Shown here piece after piece: positions 23,757 through 37,300 of a DNA stretch of 64,000 nt. A program made the position numbers and the translations under genes. The notes under the pieces were generated by a model. The model searched no databases. It was given only the letters and a program-made list of their open reading frames with translations, and had not been told where the DNA came from. The stretch comes from Mesodorylaimus sp. YZB2_4 (taxonomy: Eukaryota > Nematoda > Enoplea > Dorylaimida > Dorylaimidae), in assembly GCA_030248295.1 (NCBI GenBank), contig JASANH010001034.1, positions 1 through 64,000 of the forward strand, given 5' to 3'. The stretch's first letter is position 1. Each line of letters starts with the position of its first letter.

Positions 23757-26700
23757 TTATAAAAATGGATTCGTCGACGACGTTGGTTGCAAAGTCGACT
23801 GTTGGTGCGGCCACGCTCCGGGTTGCTGCGCATTTTGTTGACGCATTTCATTGATTGTGGGCGATGGCCGTGGCAGCGCCGAAAATGGATTCGCCGCTGC
23901 ACTACCGCCGAAAGCCGACCCACCGCCAAATGGATTATTGACTGCGGCTGAAAAGCAAGATTCAGACTCAGACTATATTCCCAGTGTCCTCAGCGCACAT
24001 TCATTCAACCCTGCCGAGAGAACTATCCGGGGTCACAATCGCTGATTACGGTGTCCTTGCATGGCGCCAAAAATTATGCGACAGTTTTAGGCATATTATT
24101 GTCCAGAAATGGCCAAAAATTAATTCGGTATTCCCCGAGTTTCAGATCTTGAGACCCCCAGATAGATCCCTCGCGAGTGGACCCGTCAGAGGATGGCACA
24201 CTCACCCCTGGGAGGCATGCCAGGTACTGTCGTCTTCGTCGCTGGTCCCATTAGGTTATCTAAATTGACTAAGGCTGAATTTTCACCAAGAAAATGTTCA
24301 GGCGTTTTCGTTGCCGCACGATTCAGTTTCGTCCCGTTCATCACGCTCGCCTCAGCAGAATCGAGTAAGTCACCACTCGCGTGCCCGTCCGGCACAGCCG
24401 ATCGCAGTGTATCCATACCCCACGGATCTTCAAACATACGCCTATTATGCACAACCCGCCGAGCAGGCAACACAGCCCCCTACCAGCCATCTGTGGTCCA
24501 GAACCCAAGCTAGAATAGTCATTATTGCCTATGCTTGCCGGTGGGAATTGATTATCCAGCAAAAATCCTGAAGCTCCTAAAAAAGGTTCCTTTGCACTCA
24601 GAATAAGACATTTCTACTTCGCCCACCTTTGCTTTTTGATCTCCTTTCATGCCCCTGACTTACCAGTCGTCGGTGCCGCCTGAGGACTAGACATCGACCA
24701 CGGGTCAGGACTAGCAGCTGCCGCAGCCATATTGGGCGAATGATGCACTGCTGGCACGCCCCACGGATCTAAAGCCGATGCCGATGCACTCGCGCCTCGA
24801 GGTGTGGCAAACGGATCGCTGACGTTCAATCCACCATCAAAGGCTGGTTGCAATGACAATAAATCATCGATGGCATGCTGAAAACGACGACAACGTGCCT
24901 TAGCGAGGTGAGGGAGACATCAGAACGACGTCACACCGGACAGGTAATCCCAGAGGCGGGTTCGACTCCCGTTCAAGGTTAAAGTTTTTCTGTTTCGATT
25001 GGCATTACGAGCTTTGAGATCCCGCCCTCGCAACTAACGACAAAACTAAAAATTCAGGTAAGGGTAAAGGTTATGACGCAACCAACACACCCTCCCTTCT
25101 TCCGGACCCTCTCCCCTGGCCGGGAGTAGGTCTCGTATACTGTTTCCCGAAACTACACCACCTCCCCTCAATTATCCCGCGGACCATCCACGGCACTTAC
25201 TCCTTTACTCCGTCCACTCCTGCCACCACTGGCCAGTCGTGGCGACGAGTCCAAACTGTGCCGTTTCTCACCGTGGCGACTTTCAGCAATGGCCATTTGC
25301 AATCGCATATCATCGTGTTTCCTTAATTCTTCCTCCTTCTGCGCCTCTTCTTTGCTCAGAGCCAATGCGATCTGCAGCTGCAGCTCTTCCTCGCCAACCG
25401 ACGCTGGCCGGCACTCTTCCAATTCTGACTCTACAAACCACGACCAAACCTGCACGTAGGTCACACAACATTGCTACGGTTTCTAGCCATGCTTTTCTCT
25501 TCGCCACTTCCTCACACGACACAGCACTACACTACACTCGGCAACACTGCAGTTCAAAGCAGGAGGGCCAGAACATCGGCGATGGGGTGTCAGAGAGGTC
25601 TCGCACTGAATTTGCACTGTCACGTGCATAGGCCATGTCCAAATATGGGTCGACGGGGCCAGCGCTACTGCTTTCTGGACTCAACATCTACTGTCGCTCC
25701 ATTTCAAAAAGTTCATTTTACTCCCAAATAAAACGGAAAAACGTCTAGGCGCCAAGATTTTTTCACTGTATTGTACAGTGTACTGAATTTCCCACCAAAA
25801 TCTAAATTTCTCAAATTCCAAACTCTCCCTCTCCCATCTGTTTTTCTAGTCGACTTCAAGTCGATTCCTGAGCCCTCACATGACCCCATCGCCGATGCTG
25901 CACGCAATCATGCAAACTGCACTGAACAGCGACGTCAGCGAGCACCTATTTTGTACTTACTTATGTTAGGTACGGATATACCGCGCCTCATGCCGTCTAA
26001 GTCAAGTAAAATAAACTAGGATCAGTTTAGTCATTCAGACCACACGAACTTCACTGCGACCAGAAAGACTAACGCACCTAATGCTACCTAACGATAAGGA
26101 AAACAGAAAAATCAAAGCAGTGGACTTACTCCTACGAGGTCGTACAGACACACCATCAATGTTCGACATGCCTGCAGCTTCATAACCATCCTCTGTAAAT
26201 AAAATTTTTTAAAAAACAGCCAACTGATTTGGATTTTACAACCATGTTTTTCAGTTTTCTAATTTCACGCCATTTACAACTGAAACAAGGTCCGCATGTT
26301 TTCGAAAAACTGGTTTTTTTCAAAAATCAACCAGATACCCACAGTGGAATGCCTGATTTTGGGAATCTGGGTAAGAAAGGTGTAAATCGACTCACCCGCA
26401 TAATATGTATCGGATCGATGAAAAGAATGCGTCTAAAATACACGTTTATTCAATTGTGAAAAGTCCAAAGGAGTTATTGCATTTTTTAAAACTAGAGCAT
26501 TTATAGGCATCCCCTGGGATTCATCGACTGAAACGTGACAAAAGGCACGTTTTACTCCTCACCCCTCGGGTCTCATGGGACAATGAATTTATATGCAGCT
26601 TCAAAAATGATAGATGCCGTCAGTGCCGTCGTCCTATGCTTCTTGCAAAAAGGAAGGGAGGCAGAAAAATTTGCATAAATTTATATTGCAAATTATCCCT

Positions 26701-28737
26701 TAGCATCCGAATTGTGCTCATTAATGGACAAGAGAGGCCCAAATAAGGAAATGATTTGTTGCCAGACGAATTCGGTTCCTAAAAATCCGGACTACTGCGC
26801 CTGCTACTATATTTGATCCAAAGCCGCATACTGCAAATCTCAAAAGTCAGAGGGTTTCTTTCCTCGAAATCGGATTCATCGGGGGCTCATTTTTCAATGC
26901 AAAACAATTCACTCAAACAACGCCCTTTTCGCATTAGGTTTTTCACTTAAATTTTTTTAAACCAAGTGTGTTCATTGAAGTGGGTCCTCTCCAAATTTCA
27001 ATGCAAGCCATACTTACAGTATAGTAAGCCACTGCAGACTATGAGGTGCCAAGAGATCAGGGGAAGACATTTAGAGGTCCCTTCGCAATCAGCAGGTCCC
27101 GACAGGGGAGAGACGATTGATGGTACTTGGTATTTTCACGGGAACACGAAACACTTACCGAGCCATCTGATCCGATTCCCATGCCATTCTGAACAAATCG
27201 TTTTCTAGCCATCAGTGCACGCGCACGTTCATTCTTCAACCGTTCATCATCCTTGAGTAGATTGACCAACTGCTTTGCCTTTTCTCGCACATTCATTCCT
27301 TGATCCTTATTTTCTTCAATGTGTTGAAAATCCTAAAATTGTATTGGCTTGCGATGGTCTGCCAGCGTGTCCAGGCGGTGGGAGACACATGAGAGACCCG
27401 AGTCTATGAGCAGGTTTACAGGAATTGGAAAGATAGACGGCTAAAATCAAACCGACTAGGCAGATGCCTCCCTGCTGGCGGGCATCCAAACACCCAGGCA
27501 TGTTTCCAATCCCCCATACCCTCAATGTCTGTATGGCGTAAATATTTTCCCGACATTGTTGCGCCACTTTCTCCGATCCCACTTTGAGTAAATAATCCAA
27601 TAAAACTAAACCTTTGTAAACATGGCGCCAATTCTTGCCGTGGTCATTTAATCTTTTCCAAATCATTTGCATAATTTCAGCGAACGCCATCGTGTTATAA
27701 GTCATGTCGGCGATTTCCGACATAAGACTGCTCGACGGACCCCATGGATCGTTGCTGGTGGCTTCGCGTACCTGCAATAGTCACGGAGAAACTACACTTA
27801 AAAACCAATCCTAAATCAAGTCGGAAACTCAAGTATAGTTCTTTGCGATTTGACAAGATGAGTGATAAGCTGTTGACTCAAGAAATAAAATCATTGTGAA
27901 AACATGCATCCAAAAAATGACAAAATGCGTGTTTTCGAGGCTTGCAGATTAAGAAATGTCCTATTTCTACAGTTAATATACGTAGTTTTAATCGAATCCC
28001 CTGCCAGGGTGGCCAGTGTATCCCCAACGGAGATAAAATCTCGAAAGGGGACGGAAAATCCAAGACCTATCCAAGGCACCCAGTGACACAAATCTAAAAT
28101 GTCGGTTCCTCGTACAATACAATTAGCTTGGCTTCATGTACTTGGTGTACGCATCCTTATTTCGAAAGTCCCCCGGACCTGGATAGCTACTCGAGGAAAT
28201 AAAGCACATACATACTGTACGTAGGGTAAAGTACCCTAATTCCGAACGCTTCCTAATCCCAACACCTACGTACCCTACTCACTAACCCCTTTCCCACCCT
28301 AAATTTTACGACACCCAATTAAAAACCTATTTAATACTTATTTTTTAAATTTCCAATTAACAAATAAAATCATTTTCCAATTTTTTCTTTTTTTAGCATT
28401 TAGATATCGAAATACCGCTTTTGCCGTTTGGTCCCCAGGCAAAGGCTAGTATAAGGCTGGCAGAAGCCTGATATTAGCCTAAGCTTAAGTTTTATACCAG
28501 ACTAAGCATAAGCCTAAGCCTAGGCCCAGTATCAGTCTAAGCTCAAGTCATATGCCAGCCTAAGCCTAAAGCCTAAGCCTAATACCAGCCTAAGCTCGAT
28601 ACATGTACCCAAAGCACAATTATGCAATTCGATACAGCCTAAGAACTGTTTCATGAACTCACCTTGACTTGAGCATCCGAAAAGTTACACGCCACGTTTT
28701 TCACTTGCCTTCTTAACGAACTAATGTTTCCAATCAT
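23757..28737 (-). CDS. EPN1: Epsin, clathrin endocytic adaptor, 10 exons
   Basis: Coding exons in order: 28737-28663, 27771-27520, 27332-27159, 26432-26396, 26192-26130, 25996-25961, 25430-25201, 24877-24664, 24427-24206, 23947-23757. All phases agree and give 497 residues. Exons 1-3 (1-167) form the ENTH domain, which binds PI(4,5)P2, with hallmark strings SSLRRQVKN, EATSNDPWGPSSSLMSEIAD and MNVREKAKQLVNLL. Two ubiquitin-interacting motifs follow near 226-262 (EEELQLQIALALSKEEA; DDMRLQMAIAESRH). Next come a clathrin-box-like DDLLSL and DPW/DPF motifs that bind AP2. Three NPF motifs, the last at the extreme C terminus (NPFL), bind EH-domain proteins such as Eps15. Exons 4-6 are tiny (37, 63 and 36 nt). 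The 5' edge of exon 9 uses an AAG acceptor and is the least certain boundary. Confidence 0.93.
24898..24991 (+). mobile_element. tRNA-derived SINE-like fragment
   Basis: A polymerase III B-box-like core (GGGTTCGACTCCC) is followed by 'gttcaaggttaaagttttt'. The same core and tail recur at 37218-37275 (minus), 47580-47626, 58375-58446 and 58539-58625. It lies in an epsin intron. The A-box part is poor, so a functional tRNA is not supported. Confidence 0.55.
28462..28642. repeat. Degenerate GCCTAA (TTAGGC) telomere-like array
   Basis: About eight exact GCCTAA hexamers are interleaved with diverged versions such as 'gtctaa', 'actaagc' and 'taggcc' in epsin intron 1. TTAGGC is the nematode telomere unit. 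The array looks like an old interstitial telomeric repeat, or an unrelated minisatellite that happens to share the unit. Confidence 0.6.
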
Positions 28738-29243
28738 ATTTCGAAAATTCGTAAAACCTCAAAATCGAGCGGCCACTCAGAAGTGAACAGCAAGAGCCAG
28801 CAAAATCCGCTGTTCTGCTCTGTTCTTAATGCTTAATTTGAAACTGCAACTCGCACGTAAAGCAGGTTTCCCAACTTTTTGATGACGAGTAAGATACTTT
28901 GCGAGGCGTGAACGCGTGCAAACTCTTATTATCAGTCCCACCTGTTTTATTGCCAGCCGCGCAACAGGTCAGCCGGCTGGCACTTCCTTCGCGCACCGCA
29001 TAGACCATTTCAAAAATGTGTAAAGAGTAAGCTTGCTTGCGAAGCGCGGCGATTGTGCGCCAACGGCGACGTGGCCTTGCTCGTATAGTACTGTGCTGTG
29101 GATCGATCGGGATTAGCGAGATTTTGCAGTTCATCAGGTTCGGCAAATCCTTTCAGTGAAAACCATTATTTATTATCGGTTGACACCAGTTTCTTTATTT
29201 CAATAATTTATACTTTGTATACGCCCAATTAATTCTTACAAAT
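28738..29243. promoter_or_regulatory. Shared epsin/KDEL receptor divergent promoter region
   Basis: Only 506 bp separate the start codons of the two head-to-head genes, so both promoters must lie here unless a 5' UTR intron intervenes. The middle (about 28870-29110) is more GC-rich than its surroundings. I could not assign a TATA box or initiator with confidence. Confidence 0.5.
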
Positions 29244-30525
29244 ATGAATATTTTCCGTTTAACGGGTGATCTATCACATCTGCTGGCCGTTATTTTGTTG
29301 TTGCTAAAGATATGGAAGTCGAGATCGTGCGCTGGTAAGTCGAGAATTGTTAATGTTGTCGTTTTCAACAGTTCAAAAACCTTTTTTAGGTATTTCCGGG
29401 AGATCGCAAATTTTGTTCGCTCTTGTTTATACGACGCGTTATTTAGATTTGTTCACAAGTTACGTTTCATTGTACAATACTGTTATGAAGGTGAGCAAAA
29501 ATTTATTTTCCAGTAGAAATATCGATGTATTTGAATTGTCTGGCGTTAGTGAGTATGGGGTACTATTAATGTGGGAAGCATTCCCGTTCAGAAAATGCGT
29601 TCATGGAATTTTGAAGGTACGAGTTTAGCTGATCGAAAGAAATACCACTTAGTTTCAAAAAAGTTAAAAAACCAGGTCAAAAAATTTTGGCTTGCACCTG
29701 AAAAATGGTTTCAAGTTGCTTCACTCGTCTACTTAGTTGGTCACGAAACTTTTTAAGTCCGATAGCAGAGAAAAAATTTGTGTGAAACTGCATCTTACAA
29801 CGGCTGTTTGTTGAGATAGACCAGAAAATGTTGAAGATTTACCGGTTGAATTAGGATGCAACGGTTTCTTTTTGCAGATCATCTTCATCGTGGCTTCGTG
29901 CGCCACAGTATTTTTGATGTTTCACAAATTCAAAGCCACCTATGATCGTAATCACGACACTTTTCGTATCGAATTCTTGATCGGTCCTTGTCTTCTATTG
30001 GCTTTGATAATCAACCATGAATTTTCGGTTATCGAAGTAAGTTCCTCGGAATTTGAGGCGAAGAAATTTTTGGCCCATGTTTGATCAAAAGTTGGATTGA
30101 CAGACTTTGGTTTTCTGCAATGTTATTTTTCCCGCACTACACTTTAGCGAGATCGATGTGACTGCTTATTTGTGCTCATTTTCAGATTCTCTGGACATTC
30201 AGCATCTATTTGGAATCGGTGGCAATCTTACCGCAGTTGTTCATGTTATCAAAGACGGGCGAGGCCGAGACCATAACCAGTCATTATTTATTCGCCTTAG
30301 GCAGCTATCGAGCCTTGTATATTTTGAATTGGATTTATCGTTATTACGCAGAGGAATTTTTCGATCCGATCGCCGTCGTGGCCGGATGCGTTCAAACCAT
30401 TTTGTACGCCGATTTCTTTTATCTTTATGTGACGCGTGGTAAGTATCCTGGAGCACAGCACAACCCACCCACATTCAAATTTGCTTTCAGTGCTGCAAGG
30501 TCGACGAATTCAGTTGCCAGCTTAA
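29244..30525 (+). CDS. KDELR: ER lumen protein-retaining (KDEL) receptor, 5 exons
   Basis: Exons 29244-29334, 29390-29490, 29878-30036, 30186-30438 and 30491-30525 join in phase to 212 residues, exactly the length of human KDELR1, and align with it from end to end. It begins [20 protein letters not shown], and holds [49 protein letters not shown] and the C-terminal [11 protein letters not shown]. This seven-helix Golgi receptor captures escaped HDEL/KDEL-tailed ER chaperones and returns them in COPI vesicles. The lysine-rich COPI-binding tail of the vertebrate protein (KGKK) is QGRR here, conserving charge with arginines. Intron 1 is only 55 bp. Confidence 0.97.
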
Positions 30526-31313
30526 TCTGTCAACGCCGATCTAATATCAAGCTTAGGTTTAAAAGCGATCGATCACACAACTTCCCAATTTCATACATGC
30601 ATATGAGTATGTTGATCACATGGAGTGGAGCGGTTACGTTCTTGCGCCAGTTGATTTTGGCACATGTCGGCAATGTTGTTCAGTCAGGTAATCCTGGTTG
30701 GTTACTTTTTTTGATTTAACGTTTTTATCTTTGGAAATTCTCTTCTATTTGCCATTGTGGGAAGTGAGGTGTTCTTTCTTCGATAATTGTATGGTCAATT
30801 TTTTAACGTTCCTTCGATGCAACTGGTTTGGATGGTAAACATATTTTGCCATTGGGTTGGTGTGTGCTGCTGCACGCAAAGCCAAACAAGGTCAAACCCA
30901 TTTTATCCATTGGGCACATTTTGTACAAGGACTTGGGCAGAGCAACAACCAATCTTAGCAGTTATTCATGGCCATGCATAGTTCTACAGTGGAAACACAC
31001 CAGCCGCACTGCCTGCATTTTCTGGTTCAGAAAATAAACGTGCAACACGTCCTATAATGTAACTGTGATGACAGCGACAGTGAGGGCACACCGGCAACAT
31101 CTTATAGAAGATGCGAAAAGAAAATATGCAAAAATTTTACAAAAGCTAAAAAAACTGCAAAGATCCATAATCAAAAGAGTCAGCTGCTTAGATAATGGCC
31201 ACATTCACATGGGGAACAGAACAGGACACCCTAAAACCGTCGGACACTACCAATCCATTCGTTGACAAAAACCCATTCCCGTTCGCACAACACTTACATT
31301 GAATAACTACGAC
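30526..31313. other. 3' spacer between convergent KDEL receptor and RING ligase genes
   Basis: These 788 bp should contain both 3' UTRs. An 'aataaa' lies near 31034 on the plus strand. No coding region was recognised. Confidence 0.5.
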
Positions 31314-34300
31314 TCACTGGCCCTCATCGACGGGATCCACTGTCACAGCTTTCGATGATTGTCCCACCACCAGCAGGGGCTGTGACGAATGTGTTGACGC
31401 CACGCTCGATACGCTGTTGTTCGAGTTCGGCGTCTCCGTTCCAGCACGCAAATTGACAGCCGCCGTACTCGTGTCCAGCACGCTCATTCCAATGTGCTGC
31501 TTTCTATCCTCGTCTTTCTTGCGCATAACTAAGCCACCGGCCAATGCCAAACGCGTCGACGAATGACGATTCTCGAATGTGATTTCTAAAAACAGCCAAG
31601 GCAGGTTAGGCAAACACATTAGGCAGGTTCGAATCCCTCCGGTAGTAATACTTTTGGTTTATATTCTGACCGTTCACTATCATGGGTTTCATGGATGTGG
31701 ATCCATGGTGGGGATTGAACATATTAGCACGGATCTACATCCATCACGATCAATGGGCATAGATTCATGTTGATGGGATCTGTGCGTGCGAGGTGACTTC
31801 CGACCAGCCCAAGTCCCCAACATACCATTCTCATCATCTGACACAGCGGGTCCTTCCAACTCTGGTTTCGTCACAACCTCGCCCACAGCCACCGAACGCG
31901 CTTCTACATATTCATCATCGCTATTCTCATCATTCTCGTCCTCGTCAGTTTGCTATAATCGAATGGCTGCGATGTAACGCTCCTGCTCCTCTGCCAGTCA
32001 TCCCTCTCAACGCCCAGGCGAGCCCCAATCTAACACGTCACAAGCTCGCTGCCCACATTCCACCTCTGATATCATGCTTACCCCAGGCAATAATTGGGCC
32101 TGACGTTGTTGCGTGTTTGACAAATTCTTGGCACTTGATCGGGGAGAAATCTTGGCCGACTGCTCATCATCTAGTTCCACCACTTCATTCACCATCGCTT
32201 TTCCGTCCCGATCATCTGACTTCTCTTCAACCGCTGGTGCAGGCACTAACGCCTGCGCCGTCAATACTTCTTGAATCGACGTCGCTGTCCGTCTGCAAAC
32301 GTCCTACATCTTATGCCCCAGGCGCCCCATGCACTTCGTTCCACTTACGTTTTCTTTCCTTTCGGACGCTTCTGACCTTGGTTCCCACTCGCAGCACCAG
32401 CATTGCTAGCGCCTGCGTTTCGAATAGTGGTCGGCTGATTGGCGCCGACGGCACTCGATGCAGCTGCTGCCGCCGAGGACGTCGGGGCGTGGGCCGATGG
32501 CGGGATCGGATTGATCGGTAACATGACAGTTGGCGCCTCGATCGGCCCATTCAACGCTTCGATCAATGGTACTGTTTCATATCGATTCAAGAACGATGCA
32601 CCTGTCCCGGAAGCATTCGATTCTGTGACCGCCTGAAAGAATCAGTGGCTTTTCGCAAAGATCATAGCCCTGATTTTCGTGCGGATCTGACAATGTGATC
32701 CACCCACTACTTCTCCAGGCGTCCATCCACCTAGTCACGTCACCCAGTCCCCTCACCCCGATCCACCTTCACCAATGCACAAGGCCACTCACCTGGTCAA
32801 CATTATGTCCACTCACGACTGGTCCAACTCCGCATCTGATTCGACGTAAGGTTTTGATTTGCAGCAACGCCCGAAACGGGGCTCGACAAATGGGACAGCA
32901 GCTAGCCTAAAACAAGTCGTCAAACAACTGACCCTCTAGTCAAGTCGACGCACTCATTCCAAAATCAGTCAATATGTTGAGTATAGGCCCATATTTATAT
33001 TCAGTGGCCCAGTGAGTTCAGACTAATCTACATTTTTTGCGATATACATCTGTCGTGTCATCCGCCTGATTTTAAAGTGCTCGGCTCGCCTGATTAGTTT
33101 TTGATGTCAGAATGCGATCTACAGCTCACGATCAGACCACTTTATACTTTATAGCTCACGATTAGACCACTCTTGCCTTCATAAATAAACCATATTTTTG
33201 ACACATCCAGCGATGTAATCGCAGCATATGACCACCAGACAGACTAACTGTAATGTAAGAGGTAGTGGCACTGACCAGACCCCCATCAGCGAATCAGGGG
33301 TACCGTCATCACCTCATAGTAAGATCACATGGTTGACAGCCAGTGCAGTTACTGATCACGTTGAGGCTGTAAAGCAGCCTTCATCTACGCTAATCTCACA
33401 GTCATCAGGGCAGCAAAGCAAGTGGAATCAGTCCATCTTGACAGGCGATGCCGACACTGACTGATCTCTCACTTTGGCTTTATCATAAGGAATACCCTGT
33501 TTTCCTGAAACCAGCCTGGTCCCCATCCCCTCCCCTATTTCATGACATCCTAAGCTAGCTCGACCTACACTTCCCTCAACAAACACCACCCTTGACTGGC
33601 CATTCCCCTCCAGCTTACCTTGTAACGCAGTGTTTCAGCGCATCCACTGCACAGGCACAAATGACGACATGGCAGAATGAGAGTATCACGTAGTTCCGAC
33701 ATGCACACAACGCACTCCGTTCCGCTCTCTTCGTTCGATGCATCGAATGCTGGCTCCTGAAATCCGTAATATCAAAACACTGAAATCACAGTTGGCAGAG
33801 CCTTCTATATTATACATTCGAAACAGCAATACCGCTGGTACAAGTAAGACTCATTCCGGGCCCTTATTCCACTCAACTGTGACCGCAGTACAGTACTTAC
33901 CAGGAAATGCAATCTACAGTGACAAAACCAGGCGCATAGAGGAAAAGGATAAAGCTATTTTTTCCCACCCTGGTGTCTCAGTAGGCATGAGATGTAGCAC
34001 GTGCAGCATCGGCCGGCACCCACGGCTGACAAGAAAAGAATGCGCACTGAGGTTAGCGGCCTAGGTTTTGATAGTGGTAGACCAGACCGCTCAACCGACC
34101 GTCTTTAGTCCCCAGAGAAGCTCAGTGGAGACAGCAGGCACCCAGCAGAGGTGCCTATCCCTAAACCACTTACCACACTCGAGTAAATGCCAGTGCATAC
34201 CCAATGATAGTCTAACACCTGACTGTGACGGGTATCAACGGTCCGCGTGTGCAGCAGGCCAATCTACTCCCTGAATCCTGGCCACTCCCCAAGTCACTGA

Positions 34301-37300
34301 CATCGTGTGTCAACACTCACCAGTCCAGCAGCATTCGGCGACAAGGGCGGTGCATGTGACGCGATGCTGACGGCGTGCTTATTCTCCACACCATAGATTT
34401 CTTGCAGCAAATAACACACTCCGTCAACGTAGATCTTCTGCTTCAACGGTTTCAATATGAAGCCGTGCCCTTCGGCCGATTTCTCAACGATCGCCAATGT
34501 CGAGTGCGATTGTGGCCCAGCTGGAAACAAAAAACAGAACTATGCTAGTCTCCACTCCACTGCGCCACGGGGGCCATGACAGCTCAAAAAGCCCAAGGCC
34601 ATAAATACAACTAAACCTTGTCATTGTGAACATGCCCCAGGTATTTCGTTGGCCAATTTGTGCAACTCATCACCATCACCCTGTACGTTTCCTGCCATGC
34701 CCTCATATTGCTCGCCATTCCGAATTCCCATCTCTATTCGAATTGGTCTTCCAGAAGCGTCTGAGGCCGCGCACACCATCCCCCATGTACTTACATCCAT
34801 TATCGGGCGATTCGGCAACGCAGTGAATCACGATTGGAATTATTTCATTCTCGGGATTGTACATCAGCTAAAACGAGTCACACGCCATTAGTGTTATCAG
34901 CACACGCCAAATCCAAATCCCATCACAAAAAGAGCTGCGAACGCTTACCAGACCCTGGCTTACTCCTTCCTCCCTCGCCTTGGTAGGGCCCTTCGGTGAG
35001 ACACATCACCCTCACCAGTCAGTACAGACATACTCTCCGAAGAATAACCCATTAAGCAGAAGAAGAACCTTATTGTCGTCACACCTCACCAAAAAGAGCA
35101 CGGACCTGTTCCTCCTCTCAATCACACCCAACTTCCTCCTGCTATAGCGTACCTCTAATCCCTCCCCTCCCCCGACTTCGCCACTTCCACTCACCTCATC
35201 CGCTCTATACAAACAAGGATCGAATACGTGTTCTGGTCGACTAAAACAAAAAGATTTATTCTTCGATTGCACAAACGCTGTTTCAATTCTTCTATTGTCG
35301 ACATTTCACTTGTCTTTGTTCATTTCTGCACTTGCTAACTTACCTGAACACTTGGTTGGCACCAATTTCGTATTGATATGTCGGCGACGTCAATTCTGGC
35401 CGCTTCGTAACATACCTGCGAACGAAGAAAGCATTTATCAGTACGAATGAGACGCTACTTTACAAGGCAATACAAGGTCTATATAATCTCTGCTGTCGGC
35501 AGAAAAACATACTCGAGGGCATGAAGTCTGGACACCTGGTCCGATTTACGGGACACTCATCTTCAAAGTCAGTCCAACAGGGTTGACCTGGTTCCACCAG
35601 ATTCCATGCACAGCCACATGCCCCCACCTCGCCTGCAACAAAGTTGTCCAGGGTCACCCCGTGATTCTCCAGCAAGCATACCTACTATCTGAATCAGCCC
35701 CCCGGCACTCAATCCTATTCCTATCCTCTGGCAAAATATGCACACAGCCCTTCCTTCAGCCCAGTCCCAACACGCCCCTCGGCGCATACCTCAGTCCATC
35801 TGGGCCAGTCTCTTCAGTAGCGAAATAATAAATGGTAATCGAACAAGGCACATCGGCATCAAAAATGAATTCAATATTGTACTGCGACTCATCGAACGCG
35901 GTCAAATCAACTTGAACCGAATGCGGACGAGTCAAATGACCAACGGCAGAATTCTCACCGAGATTATTATTACCACCAGCAGTCCCTTGATGATGCGATG
36001 GATGCACTGCCAATTTCGATTCCGATTGAACGCGGCGGTGATCTGCTGATGCCCTGAATCAAACAATGAAATAAGCAAATCCACCGCCGATGCTGGAAGC
36101 TAACAGGTAAACAACTCAGACTGTCCTTAAAACTCATGGTTTCTTACTTATAAACGTTGTCATTTACAGTCTTGACCTATTTTTCTTCAGAGCAGCGTCC
36201 ACGTCATTTTCATTAAAAATTCAAACTTTAATTACAACGTTTGACTTTTTTTTGAATTTCTGATCATTGAAAAACCTATGCTTTGCTATGCTAGCGTCAA
36301 AAATCATCTTAATCAATTGATCACACCAAAAATCTATGATTTCATAGTGATTTCTACACTTTTTCTCAACCCGCTCTCACTTCGACCCCATTAAACATGA
36401 CAAATGCCGAATTTGATTACAGCCGACCCCTTTTTGGAAACCCCATTAAAATGTCCCAGAGACCCAGGGTTTGTCGATGCTCCAAACACTATTTCCCATT
36501 CACGACCAGCAGAAACACACCCTGCGCGCCAGCACTGACCGATCCGACCCTAGGCCTGGATCCCGATCCGTTCTAGGGTCAGGATCGGCCCGATATCGAT
36601 CCGATCGATCCAGCAGTCGGATCGAATCGGGAACCGATCCACCCGGGATCGGTCGATGCTAGTTATCAGTTCTTATGCACACTAATGCGATGTACTCCTG
36701 CGCCAAATAGCGCCCTCTCCACTTGCTGGATATCTCGCGATATGCAACGCTACAGTAACACCCCTACATCGCTCAAATTCACTTGCCCCATCTGACAGAA
36801 GCTGACAGAGATTCCCCATCACTCACCTAAGGAATTTCAAGGAATCACGTCGGATAGCCGTCAAACATTGCAATGTCCTAGTCGGTTCTGCACTCGATGG
36901 TTGTGAATAAGAAAACTAAAATCAAACAAAAAATCAATGATCCGTCGCCAAACTAAATTAAACTCCAGTTCTTACTGGCACTGGTTTTGGTCCGAGGAAA
37001 TTCAAATCTGTATTATCACCAAATAGATAAGCTTCCGGTTGTGTCGATTCGAAACGTTCTCCGCCCATCATAAAATGAGAGCCGAAATATTGTCCTGAAA
37101 TGAAAAGATGAAAGCCATCAGCAAAAAGTGCAAAATCTGCTACAAAAACTTTAATTCATTGTGTTTTGCACAAGAGTTTTAAAATCCCATGAATCAGCGA
37201 ACGATTGCAGGGGTATCAAAAACTTGAGCTCTGAGCGGGAATCGAACCCGTTCCCTTCAGTGTCTACAACTATCCTGTGTTGCATGCAATCTTTCAAGCA

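Noticed and set aside
11294-28737. Nematode-type operon of prenylcysteine oxidase, EFR3 and epsin
   Set aside because: The genes are co-oriented, but gaps of 520 bp and 1.5 kb are too wide for a typical operon and no SL2-type signal is identifiable from sequence alone.
31793-32521. 242-codon plus-strand open frame
   Set aside because: Antisense shadow of RING ligase exons 11-13; low-complexity Pro/Ser composition comes from the opposite-strand codons.
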